Part shown: positions 1-5,185 of the stretch, piece by piece
Layout: every line of letters begins with the position of its first letter
Numbering within the stretch: position 1 is the first letter of the stretch
NCBI GenBank assembly: GCA_018623675.1
Contig: JAAZVJ010000084.1
Coordinates: forward strand, 1 to 5,185
Direction: 5' to 3'
Source of the DNA: Synechococcus sp. HW_metabat.54
GTDB taxonomy: Bacteria > Cyanobacteriota > Cyanobacteriia > PCC-6307 > Cyanobiaceae
DNA length: 5,185 nt
Program-made: the position numbers and the translations under genes
The notes under the pieces: model-generated
Seen by the model: the letters and a program-made list of their open reading frames with translations, nothing else
Database searches by the model: none
What the model was told of the DNA's origin: nothing

Positions 1-442
1 CCGGCTCCAGTTGGGTGGAGGCGCCGAGGAAGGTGCACATCGTGCGCTCTGCATCGGGCGTCACGTAGATCAGGCACCGAGCAGTTGTGGCGCCGCTGGT
101 GGCAGCAGGGGTGTCGAATTGGGCGCCAACGGCACGGATGTCATGGCTGAAGATGGTTCCGAGCTGGTCGTCGCGCACACGGCCGATGAAGCCGGCTCGG
201 CCGCCGAGCTGGGCAATACCCACCATGGTGTTGGCCACGGAGCCGCCGGATGTTTCCTGGCCTGGGCCACTGGCTTGGTAGAGGCTTTCAGCCTGCGTCT
301 CGTCGATGAGGGCCATGCCGCCCTTTTGGAGACCGTGCTGTTCGAGGAACTGATCCTCCGTTTGCACGAGCACATCCACGATGGCGTTCCCGATGCCCAC
401 GACATCAAGCTGGGCATTGGGATTGAACCGGGATGCGCTCAT
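1..442 (-). CDS. PfkB-family carbohydrate/nucleoside kinase, N-terminal part (C-terminus outside window)
   Basis: The first 147 codons of a ribokinase/adenosine-kinase-like protein begin at ATG 442-440 and stay open to the left edge. The N-terminus has the family's first beta strand and substrate-binding Asp (VGIGNAIVDVL, residues 15-25, Asp23). The Gly-rich PfkB signature 1 follows (SGGSVANT at 65-72, then GRVRDDQLG at 87-95). The C-terminal catalytic GAGD anion hole lies outside the window, so catalysis cannot be checked here. Family members phosphorylate sugars or nucleosides with ATP in the cytosol. The overall look is closest to the adenosine-kinase-like subgroup, but I would not fix the substrate. 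The gene lies 65 nt downstream of purA on the same strand, so it may be co-transcribed and serve adenylate metabolism. No Shine-Dalgarno is visible. The start codon sits 1 nt after the arm of an inverted repeat. Confidence in family is high, in substrate low. Confidence 0.9.
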   Translation of the reverse strand, partial: MSASRFNPNAQLDVVGIGNAIVDVLVQTEDQFLEQHGLQKGGMALIDETQAESLYQASGPGQETSGGSVANTMVGIAQLGGRAGFIGRVRDDQLGTIFSHDIRAVGAQFDTPAATSGATTARCLIYVTPDAERTMCTFLGASTQLEP

Positions 443-443
443 T

Positions 444-482
444 AGGGGTGATGCGTCAGAGATCGCAGTATCACCCCTGACG
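444..482 (-). promoter_or_regulatory. Inverted repeats in the leader immediately before the PfkB kinase start
   Basis: A perfect 9-bp inverted repeat, AGGGGTGAT at 444-452 and ATCACCCCT at 470-478, flanks a 17-nt loop. On the minus-strand transcript its 3' arm ends one base before the ATG of the PfkB kinase, in the place where a ribosome binding site would be. A second possible stem, CGTCAG 454-459 with CTGACG 477-482, shares bases 477-478 with the first, so the two could be alternatives. The geometry is seen directly. A role in controlling translation of the kinase is inferred only. Confidence 0.4.
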
Positions 483-490
483 GGATCCCA

Positions 491-516
491 AGCGCCTCAG
501 GCCCTGTTCAGGCGCT
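491..516 (-). other. Hairpin overlapping the purA stop codon
   Basis: AGCGCCT at 491-497 and AGGCGCT at 510-516 form a perfect 7-bp GC-rich stem around a 12-nt loop. The purA stop codon (508-510) overlaps the stem. No T-run follows in the minus-strand direction, so it does not look like a standard intrinsic terminator and transcription may continue into the PfkB kinase. An 8-bp palindrome, GGGATCCC at 482-489, lies just beyond it. Confidence 0.3.
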
Positions 517-1827
517 GAGCAACGCCCGCTTCGGACCATGAATGGGATCTTCCACAACGATGGTCTGGTCGCGGCCGGCGCCCAGAGACACGATGGCGAT
601 CGGCACTTCCATCAGATCCGCCAGGAAGCGCAGGTAGGCCATGGCTTTCTCGGGCAGATCTTCGAGAGTGCGGCACTCAGCAGTGGAGCACTGCCAGCCG
701 GGGAGCGTGACGAAGATCGGCTTGCAACGGGCGAATTCCTCCGCACACGATGGGAAGTGCTCAATGCGCTCTCCGTCGAGGTCATAGGCCACGCACACCT
801 GGAGCTCATCCAGCTCATCCAGCACGTCGAGCTTGGTGATGGCGAGGCAATCCAGACCATTCACACCAACGGCATAACGGCCAATCACCCCGTCGAACCA
901 TCCGCAACGGCGGCGTCGGCCCGTGGTGGTTCCGAATTCACCACCGCGATCGCAGAGGTGGTCATTGAGGCTGCCCTCGAGTTCGGTGGGGAACGGGCCT
1001 TCGCCCACGCGGGTGGTGTAGGCCTTCGCGACCCCAATGACCCGGTCAATCAAGGTCGGACCCACGCCGGCACCGATACAGGCGCCACCAGAGATGGGGT
1101 TCGACGACGTGACGTAGGGATAGGTGCCGTGATCGAGATCGAGCAGGGTGCCTTGAGCACCCTCGAACAGGATGTTCTTGCGGTCGCGAGCGGCCTGGTG
1201 GATTTCCCGGGTGCAGTCCACCACGTGGGGCGCAAGGCGCTTTCCGTAGGCCAGGTATTCGCTAATCACGTCCTCGGCATCGAGGGGATCAACGCCGTAG
1301 ATCGTCTGCAGCAGCTGATTCTTTTCCTTCAGCGGACCATCAAGGCGGTCCCGTAAGCGCGCCTCATCGAGCAGGTCGATCACCCGGATGCCGCTGCGCT
1401 GGGATTTGTCGGCATAGGTGGGACCGATGCCACGGCCGGTGGTGCCGATTTTGCGGTCGCCTCGTTGCTTCTCCATCGCCTCGTCCAGGAGGCGGTGGTA
1501 AGGCATGGTCACGTGGGCTGTCGAGGACAGCTTGAGACCCGAAATATCGATGCCGTTGGCGATGAGCATGTCGAGCTCACCCAGCATCACCTTGGGATCC
1601 ACGACCGTGCCTGATCCGATCAGACAAATGGTGTCGGGATACAGGATTCCAGATGGAATCAGGTGCAATTTCAGCACCTGATCATCCACAACGATGGTGT
1701 GTCCTGCGTTGACGCCGCCCTGATACCGGACAACAACATCAGCGGAGCGACTCAGGAGATCGGTGATCTTCCCTTTTCCCTCGTCACCCCACTGAGCACC
1801 GATGACGACAACGTTGGCCAAAGACAC
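508..1827 (-). CDS. purA: Adenylosuccinate synthetase
   Basis: PurA joins IMP and aspartate with GTP to make adenylosuccinate, the committed step to AMP, in the cytosol. The 439-residue product is complete and of usual family length. The N-terminal GTP/IMP motif GDEGKGK is at 14-20, with the catalytic Asp at 15, and NAGHT at 40-44 carries the catalytic His43. IMP-binding and switch regions follow: [13 protein letters not shown] (129-141), [17 protein letters not shown] (221-237), [11 protein letters not shown] (300-310), TKLDVLD (331-337) and the C-terminal SLGAGRDQT (414-422). All key residues I can place are present. The start given is GTG at 1827-1825. A TTG at 1821-1819 would give the product MANVVVIG..., which is how I recall relatives being annotated (437 residues). 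No clear Shine-Dalgarno separates the two. The gene is 101 nt downstream of psb27 and 65 nt upstream of a PfkB kinase on the same strand. Two hairpins precede it. Confidence 0.97.
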   Translation of the reverse strand: MSLANVVVIGAQWGDEGKGKITDLLSRSADVVVRYQGGVNAGHTIVVDDQVLKLHLIPSGILYPDTICLIGSGTVVDPKVMLGELDMLIANGIDISGLKLSSTAHVTMPYHRLLDEAMEKQRGDRKIGTTGRGIGPTYADKSQRSGIRVIDLLDEARLRDRLDGPLKEKNQLLQTIYGVDPLDAEDVISEYLAYGKRLAPHVVDCTREIHQAARDRKNILFEGAQGTLLDLDHGTYPYVTSSNPISGGACIGAGVGPTLIDRVIGVAKAYTTRVGEGPFPTELEGSLNDHLCDRGGEFGTTTGRRRRCGWFDGVIGRYAVGVNGLDCLAITKLDVLDELDELQVCVAYDLDGERIEHFPSCAEEFARCKPIFVTLPGWQCSTAECRTLEDLPEKAMAYLRFLADLMEVPIAIVSLGAGRDQTIVVEDPIHGPKRALLSA

Positions 1828-1828
1828 C

Positions 1829-1843
1829 GCGGCCCGAAGCCGC
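1829..1843 (-). promoter_or_regulatory. Small GC hairpin abutting the purA start
   Basis: GCGGC at 1829-1833 and GCCGC at 1839-1843 form a 5-bp stem with a 5-nt loop, read on the transcript as a UUCG-containing loop. It ends one base before the GTG proposed as the purA start, so if formed it would cover the ribosome binding region. This would favour the TTG start at 1821 or imply regulated or leaderless-like initiation. A stem this short and GC-rich can arise by chance. Confidence 0.25.
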
Positions 1844-1872
1844 CAATCTGCACAATCAAGCAGTTTCGCAGG

Positions 1873-1904
1873 TCCCCCTCCCTTCGGTCAAAAGGGTTGG
1901 GGGA
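1873..1904 (-). promoter_or_regulatory. Strong hairpin between psb27 and purA
   Basis: A long GC-rich stem: TCCCCC 1873-1878 pairs with GGGGGA 1899-1904, and CCCTT 1880-1884 pairs with AAGGG 1892-1896. A 1x2 internal loop separates the two helices and the loop has 7 nt. That is 11 base pairs in the 101-nt gap after the psb27 stop. On the minus strand no T-run follows it, so it is not a textbook terminator. It could stabilise the psb27 mRNA 3' end, mark an RNA processing site, or act as a weak attenuator ahead of purA. The structure is seen; the role is inferred. Confidence 0.45.
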
Positions 1905-1928
1905 ATCGTTGCGAACCTTTCGTCGAAC

Positions 1929-2354
1929 TCAGCTGCCCCGCACGACGGCCTTTTCTGCCTTCGCCAGTTCCTTGTCGACCCGGGTCCGCAGGGTTTCGGG
2001 CAGAGGGCGGTTGGCATAGGTCTTGTAGTGACCAGCCAGGGAATTCAGAGCGGTTTGCATCGTGGTGAAGGAGCTGAGGCCATTCACCTGAGGGCGGGGG
2101 CGATACCGCGACATGTAGTCGTTGATCAGTGCCGTTGCGGAGGATTCGGCTTCCGAGCGTCCGTCGTCGTCTTGAGCCATGGCGATCGTGGACTGCAACG
2201 TGTGCACAACGGCCACGGTGTCTTCCACGTAATCACCCGTGAGGATGGAGGCGCCGTCACCGGAGCAGGCGGTGAGCATCAGGCAAAGGCCCAGACATGC
2301 CGCCACGGTGAAGCGCATCAGGTGTCTCGTCAGGCGGTGCAGGGCAGAGAACAT
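1929..2354 (-). CDS. psb27: Photosystem II assembly/repair lipoprotein Psb27
   Basis: Psb27 is a lumenal lipoprotein that binds CP43 in immature or damaged photosystem II and keeps the manganese-cluster site accessible during assembly and repair. The 141-residue precursor has a signal peptide with basic residues (His/Arg 5-14), a hydrophobic core (15-27) and a lipobox LTAC at 27-30. Lipidation would be on Cys30, leaving a mature chain of about 112 residues. The mature part shows the family pattern for a four-helix bundle: GDYVEDT (40-46), NDYMSRYRP (78-86), NGLSSFTTMQTALNSLAGHY (91-110) and NRPLP (115-119). I chose ATG 2354-2352 because it gives a normal n-region. An in-frame ATG at 2318-2316 gives 129 residues with a very short n-region and a GACGAG sequence upstream. 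The frame is open further upstream to 2513, but that part overlaps proS and does not look like Psb27. The gene lies 16 nt after the proS stop, so co-transcription is likely. Confidence 0.95.
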   Translation of the reverse strand: MFSALHRLTRHLMRFTVAACLGLCLMLTACSGDGASILTGDYVEDTVAVVHTLQSTIAMAQDDDGRSEAESSATALINDYMSRYRPRPQVNGLSSFTTMQTALNSLAGHYKTYANRPLPETLRTRVDKELAKAEKAVVRGS

Positions 2355-2370
2355 GAACGCAGGGCTGAGA

Positions 2371-4173
2371 TCAGACGACTGTAGGGCTGGTTGTGGTGCT
2401 GATCGCTTCTCGCAGGCTGGCAAGGGCTTCGTCGGTGGGAAGCACCTGGGCCTCGCGAGTGGCGCGTTCCACCAACTCCACTTGCCCGTTTGCGGCATCA
2501 CGGCCCACCACAAGGCGCCAGGGAATTCCGATCAGGTCGGCATCCTTGAACTTCACGCCGGCCCGTTCGCTGCGGTCATCCAACAGCACATCCACGCCTT
2601 CGGCCCGCAAGGTGTCGTAGAGCTGTTCGCCCAGCTGCAGTTGCGTCTCGTCTTGCATGTTGGCGACCACGATCACCACTGCAAAAGGGGCAATGGCCAG
2701 GGGCCAGCAGATGCCGGCCTGGTCGTGGTGTTGCTCCACTGCAGCCTGGGCGAGGCGTGACACTCCGATGCCGTAACAACCCATCCAGAAGGCTTCCTGC
2801 CCCCCTTCGGCGGTGGTGAAGCTGGCCTCCATCGCTTGGGAATATTTGCGTCCCAGCTGGAAGATGTGGCCAACCTCGATGCCACGACGGGCCATCAAGG
2901 TCTGTGTCGGATCCTTTTGGCAGCGCTCGCCCGCCTGGGCGTTGCGTAGATCAACCACCTGCGGGTCACAGGAAAGGTCGCTCCAGCGGCTTCCCCAGCG
3001 GTGCTGGTTCGGGCTGTTTGCCCCGCAGACGAAGCGGTCGAGCTCCTTTGCGGTGGGGTCGGCAAAGCGCAGGAAGCTGGTGGTCCAGGACTTGGCCCCC
3101 TCCAGGCTGGCGTCATCGAGATCGGGCCCCAGAGCCCCAAAGGGCCAGGGACTCAGCCCTTGGTTGGCCACTTGCTCAACACTCACGGGGGTGACGTCCA
3201 GGACTCCGTCGTTTTGAAGCGCGCTGATGGCGTTCACCAGCTTCACGTCATTGAGCTCCTGATCGCCCCGTAAGCACACCAGCACAGGTTGTTGTGCGCC
3301 GGACTCCATCCGTGCCAGCAGTGCAAGCACTTTCACCACCTGCGACGGCTCGAGGTCTTGGCTGTTGCACAAGGCGTCGATGCTGTCTTGCCCTGGTGTG
3401 TCAATCACCTTCACCTCACCTTCCGGTAGGGGGGTGGCTGGGTTGGCGATCGAAACGGCCTTCTCCAGGTTGGCGGCATAGCTGCCGTCCTCGCTGGTGA
3501 GGATCAGGTCTTCTCCGGCTTCGGCGGTGACCATAAATTCCTGTGAGGCAGCACCGCCGATGGCACCGCTATCCGCCTCCACGGCCACCGCTTGCAGACC
3601 GCAGCGTTCGAAAATCCGCCGATAGGCCCGGTCCATCTCGCCATAGCAGCGACGAAGGTCGTCCTCATCGGCGTGGAAGGAATAAGCGTCCTTCATGATG
3701 AATTCGCGGCCACGCATCAGGCCAAAGCGCGGGCGAATTTCGTCTCGGAATTTGTTCTGAATCTGATAAAGGGTGACGGGGAGCTGGCGGTAGGACCGCA
3801 GCAGTTCGCCCGCCAGGGAGGTGACGACCTCTTCATGGGTGGGACCCAGGCCCACCTCGCGTCCCTGGCGATCCTCCAGGTGAAACATGATTCCCTCGCC
3901 AGCGGTGTAGCCCTGCCAGCGGCCACTGCGTTCCCACAGTTCTGAAGGCTGCAGCTGGGGCAAAAGCGTTTCCAGAGCGCCCGTGGCATCCATCTCTTCC
4001 TGCACGATCGCGCTGATCTTCCGCAGGACCTTCCACATCAGCGGGAGGTACGCGTAAATACCTGATCCGACCCGGCGGATGTAGCCGCCGCGCAATAAAA
4101 GCTGATGGGATGCGATCTCCGCGTCTGCGGGAACATCCCGCAGCGTCACCAGCATCAGGCGGGAGACGCGCAT
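2371..4173 (-). CDS. proS: Prolyl-tRNA synthetase (bacterial type with editing domain)
   Basis: This class II aminoacyl-tRNA synthetase charges tRNA-Pro with proline in the cytosol. The 600-residue product is slightly longer than the E. coli enzyme (572). The N-terminal catalytic domain contains motif 1 (around GALETLLPQLQPSELW, 65-80), the proline-binding TxE as THE (112-114) and motif 2 (FRDEIRPRFGLMRGREF, 142-158). An inserted YbaK-like editing domain that removes mischarged alanine spans roughly 220-420. It includes VVKVLALLA, whose Lys281 aligns with the E. coli editing Lys279, and RGDQELNDVK (302-311). Motif 3 is MGCYGIGVSRL (464-474), followed by the anticodon-binding domain (about 497-590, including LLDDRSERAGVKFKDADLIG). 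The start is ATG 4173-4171. A second in-frame ATG at codon 7 is possible, and no strong Shine-Dalgarno precedes either. It heads the minus-strand cluster and is divergent from the HTH gene. Confidence 0.98.
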   Translation of the reverse strand: MRVSRLMLVTLRDVPADAEIASHQLLLRGGYIRRVGSGIYAYLPLMWKVLRKISAIVQEEMDATGALETLLPQLQPSELWERSGRWQGYTAGEGIMFHLEDRQGREVGLGPTHEEVVTSLAGELLRSYRQLPVTLYQIQNKFRDEIRPRFGLMRGREFIMKDAYSFHADEDDLRRCYGEMDRAYRRIFERCGLQAVAVEADSGAIGGAASQEFMVTAEAGEDLILTSEDGSYAANLEKAVSIANPATPLPEGEVKVIDTPGQDSIDALCNSQDLEPSQVVKVLALLARMESGAQQPVLVCLRGDQELNDVKLVNAISALQNDGVLDVTPVSVEQVANQGLSPWPFGALGPDLDDASLEGAKSWTTSFLRFADPTAKELDRFVCGANSPNQHRWGSRWSDLSCDPQVVDLRNAQAGERCQKDPTQTLMARRGIEVGHIFQLGRKYSQAMEASFTTAEGGQEAFWMGCYGIGVSRLAQAAVEQHHDQAGICWPLAIAPFAVVIVVANMQDETQLQLGEQLYDTLRAEGVDVLLDDRSERAGVKFKDADLIGIPWRLVVGRDAANGQVELVERATREAQVLPTDEALASLREAISTTTSPTVV

Positions 4174-4200
4174 GGGGCTTGAACAGCAAGGTTGCGGGAA

Positions 4201-4206
4201 ACTATC
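4201..4206 (-). promoter_or_regulatory. Possible -10 element for proS
   Basis: Within the 157-nt divergent intergenic region the minus strand reads GATAGT, matching TATAAT at 4 of 6 positions, about 27 nt before the proS ATG. No good -35 hexamer lies at 16-18 nt upstream, so this is a weak candidate. The promoter of the proS-led cluster should lie somewhere in 4174-4330. Confidence 0.22.
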
Positions 4207-4280
4207 ACCGCTGGGCGTCAGGGGTTGTGGGTAGGCAATCGCCGAACTGGCCCGACGAGCGTCAATGAAGGCTGCAACAT

Positions 4281-4310
4281 GAGTCTCAACTGCTAACGTC
4301 CGCGAGACTC
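4281..4310. promoter_or_regulatory. 7-bp perfect inverted repeat in the divergent intergenic region (candidate operator)
   Basis: GAGTCTC at 4281-4287 and GAGACTC at 4304-4310 are exact inverted repeats separated by 16 nt. Their centres are about 23 bp apart, close to two helical turns, so both arms would face the same side of the DNA. The right arm ends 20 nt before the start codon of the HTH gene. A second inverted pair, GACGAG 4254-4259 and CTCGTC 4311-4316, partly encloses it. The position suits an operator bound by a dimer, possibly the HTH protein itself, or a leader hairpin in that gene's mRNA. The symmetry is seen; the function is inferred. Confidence 0.35.
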
Positions 4311-4330
4311 CTCGTCACTCCAGGCTTTTC

Positions 4331-4804
4331 ATGTTTGCCCGTTCGGCCGATCCCATGCTTTCCACGCCCGCGTCAAGCGTTGAAAGCGGAGCCGATGTGG
4401 ATGCCGTGATGGCGCGTTCCGAGTCTCTGGTGGGCATTGAAGAAGTCCAGAAATCCCTGAACCGCTCAAGGGCTTCTGTTTATCGGTACACCAATACCGA
4501 CCCACGCAATCTCAACCCTCCGTTCAATCCACGCAAGCTCAACCCTGAGTACCGAAGCGATCAAAAAGATCCACTCCTGTTCCATCCCAATGAGGTGGCC
4601 CGCTTCGCCAAGGATGTGTTGCGTATCAAGGAGGTCACCGTTGAGGTTCTCAACTCCCCCTCAACGGCCACCCAGCAGTGCCTTTCAGCGATTCTTGAAG
4701 AGCTGCGCTTGATTCGTAGCCATCTTGATGGCCTTCAGGTGGTGCCTGCAGATCCCTCCGATTTGGCTTCTCGTCGTGAGCGCCAAGACCGACCAGCGGC
4801 CTGA
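4331..4804 (+). CDS. Small helix-turn-helix (MerR/excisionase-like) DNA-binding protein, function unknown
   Basis: A 157-residue protein I do not recognise as a named family member. Residues 34-53 (VGIEEVQKSLNRSRASVYRY) fit the pattern of a MerR/excisionase-type HTH, in which an EVxxxL helix is followed by a SRxSVYRY recognition helix. A Pro/Asn-rich stretch (58-75) and PLLFHPNEVARFAKDVL (81-97) follow and resemble the wing and closing helix of that fold. A short strand-like segment (EVTVEVL, 101-107) leads to an amphipathic helix (114-137) that could serve in dimerisation. The tail is polar. The first 30 residues look disordered, and ATGs at codons 9 and 27 are alternative starts. Only a weak AGG lies before the chosen ATG. 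There is no recombinase catalytic domain, so a label such as resolvase would be wrong. It is divergent from proS across a region with an inverted repeat, which suggests a local regulator. The gene is surely coding; its role is open. Confidence 0.85.
   Translation: MFARSADPMLSTPASSVESGADVDAVMARSESLVGIEEVQKSLNRSRASVYRYTNTDPRNLNPPFNPRKLNPEYRSDQKDPLLFHPNEVARFAKDVLRIKEVTVEVLNSPSTATQQCLSAILEELRLIRSHLDGLQVVPADPSDLASRRERQDRPAA
4502..4546 (+). repeat. 18-nt direct repeat, 27-bp period, inside the HTH gene
   Basis: CCACGCAATCTCAACCCT (4502-4519) and CCACGCAAGCTCAACCCT (4529-4546) differ at one of 18 bases and are offset by exactly nine codons. The protein reads PRNLNPPFN (58-66) followed by PRKLNPEYR (67-75). 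This looks like an in-frame duplication within the presumed wing of the DNA-binding domain. Confidence 0.8.
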
Positions 4805-4941
4805 TTACGCAGTCGTCCCCGACCAGCGTGATGCCCGAAACGGTGTCATGATTGGTCCAGCATCCTCCCCTTCGCGGTGAATGTTGCTCTCCAAGGCTCC
4901 CTTCGGGCAGGCCTTCGAGGGTTGTTCCTTACCCCCCCTGC
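4805..4941 (+). other. Intergenic gap with a possible weak terminator
   Basis: This 137-nt gap follows the HTH gene stop. It contains a nested hairpin: AAGGC 4893-4897 with GCCTT 4911-4915, and inside it CCC 4899-4901 with GGG 4905-4907. Six nt later comes the T-rich stretch TTGTTCCTT (4922-4930). An alternative stem pairs CCCTTCG 4899-4905 with CGAGGG 4916-4921 through one bulge. Either could be a weak terminator for the HTH gene or a leader structure of the next gene. No RNA gene or clear promoter is visible. Confidence 0.3.
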
Positions 4942-5185
4942 ATGGACCCCGAGCCTGCCAACGCTTCTACTTCCGAGCCGTCTCAACCCGAACCTCCGGG
5001 CCCCGAAGCTTTCGACCTGTCTGGCCCATCGTTGGCCCTTGTGGCCTTTGCTTTGGCTCTAGCAAGCGTTGGTTTTCCAGTCGCTGCCGTTCTGACTGAT
5101 CGACCGGCTGGTGTGATCACTAACCCCATTGCGCAGGACCGCGATGGATCTCCGCTCCCTTCCTCCCTCGCCGTCACCGGGTCTC
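4942..5185 (+). CDS. Predicted single-pass membrane protein, N-terminal part (runs off the right edge), function unknown
   Basis: The frame is open from ATG 4942 to the window end (81 codons plus one base). Residues 1-28 are acidic and rich in Pro, Ser and Glu with no Lys or Arg, so they look disordered. Residues 29-51 (PSLALVAFALALASVGFPVAAVL) are one strongly hydrophobic segment, followed by TDRP and a polar, Pro-containing stretch to the edge. The N-terminus lacks the positive n-region of an export signal. With Asp and Arg just after the segment, the positive-inside rule is weakly consistent with an N-out, C-in anchor. No Shine-Dalgarno is seen. Two overlapping plus-strand frames start earlier (4877 and 4881), but their translations are Arg/Pro/Trp-rich and unlike a real protein. 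I do not recognise the family. In related genomes I recall ppa (inorganic pyrophosphatase) lying near proS, but this sequence is not Ppa. Confidence 0.6.
   Translation, partial: MDPEPANASTSEPSQPEPPGPEAFDLSGPSLALVAFALALASVGFPVAAVLTDRPAGVITNPIAQDRDGSPLPSSLAVTGS

Noticed and set aside
806..832. Tandem 9-nt repeat AGCTCATCC in purA (LDELDEL in the protein)
   Set aside because: The segment matches the expected length and position of the conserved KLDVLD region, so it is ordinary coding sequence, not an expansion.
946..953. HIP1-type palindrome GCGATCGC within purA
   Set aside because: This octamer is abundant in many cyanobacteria, but a single copy in 5 kb of GC-rich DNA can occur by chance and gives no local information.
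538..1356. Long plus-strand open frame of 272 codons opposite purA
   Set aside because: It is antisense to purA, whose every motif is intact. The translation is Gly/His/Ala-rich without any recognisable fold, as expected from the complement of a GC-rich gene.
2355..2513. Upstream extension of the psb27 frame
   Set aside because: The frame is open, but the extra 53 residues overlap the 3' end of proS in another frame and would bury the lipoprotein signal peptide inside the protein.
2239..2760. Plus-strand frame of 173 codons opposite psb27 and proS
   Set aside because: It spans the complements of two well-supported genes and shows no coherent domain, so it is a shadow frame.
4174..4330. Search for a tRNA, small RNA or riboswitch in the divergent intergenic region
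   Set aside because: No cloverleaf or known riboswitch core was visible. Only the inverted repeats and a weak -10 candidate could be supported.
4821..4857. GACCA/TGGTC inverted repeat after the HTH gene as a terminator
   Set aside because: It has only 5 bp across a 27-nt loop and no T-run, which is too weak to call.
4877..5099. Two overlapping plus-strand frames starting at 4877 and 4881
   Set aside because: Their translations are rich in Arg, Pro, Trp and Cys with no plausible structure. The frame from 4942 gives a clean membrane segment and remains open to the edge.
4983..5177. Minus-strand frame of 64 codons near the right edge
   Set aside because: It is low-complexity (Ala/Lys/Arg/Gly) and lies opposite the better-supported membrane protein frame.

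Overview
This window reads as a stretch of core chromosome from a marine picocyanobacterium of the Synechococcus/Cyanobium type. The basis is a Psb27 photosystem II assembly lipoprotein, a moderately high GC content, compact gene spacing, and the gene order PfkB kinase - purA - psb27 - proS, which I recall as typical of the alpha-cyanobacterial (Synechococcus/Prochlorococcus) lineage. The genus call is an inference from sequence character and remembered gene order, not from a search.

Layout: four genes lie on the minus strand and would be transcribed from right to left, proS (4173-2371), psb27 (2354-1929), purA (1827-508) and a PfkB-family sugar/nucleoside kinase that runs off the left edge (442-1). 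proS and psb27 are 16 nt apart, psb27 and purA 101 nt, and purA and pfkB 65 nt. A 157-nt divergent intergenic region (4174-4330) separates proS from a plus-strand gene for a small helix-turn-helix (HTH) DNA-binding protein (4331-4804). A 137-nt gap follows, and then a plus-strand gene for a protein with one membrane segment that runs off the right edge (4942-5185).

Functionally the minus-strand cluster mixes housekeeping roles: prolyl-tRNA charging (ProS), repair and assembly of photosystem II (Psb27), the committed step from IMP to AMP (PurA), and a kinase that resembles adenosine/ribokinases and could feed the same adenylate pool. I see no mobile element, CRISPR array, RNA gene or defence system. 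The window is largely ordinary core genome.

The parts that conventional annotation does not explain are the small HTH gene with an internal 27-bp duplication, a 7+7 bp inverted repeat in the divergent promoter region that could be an operator, hairpins placed at the purA and pfkB starts, and the unrecognised membrane protein at the right edge.
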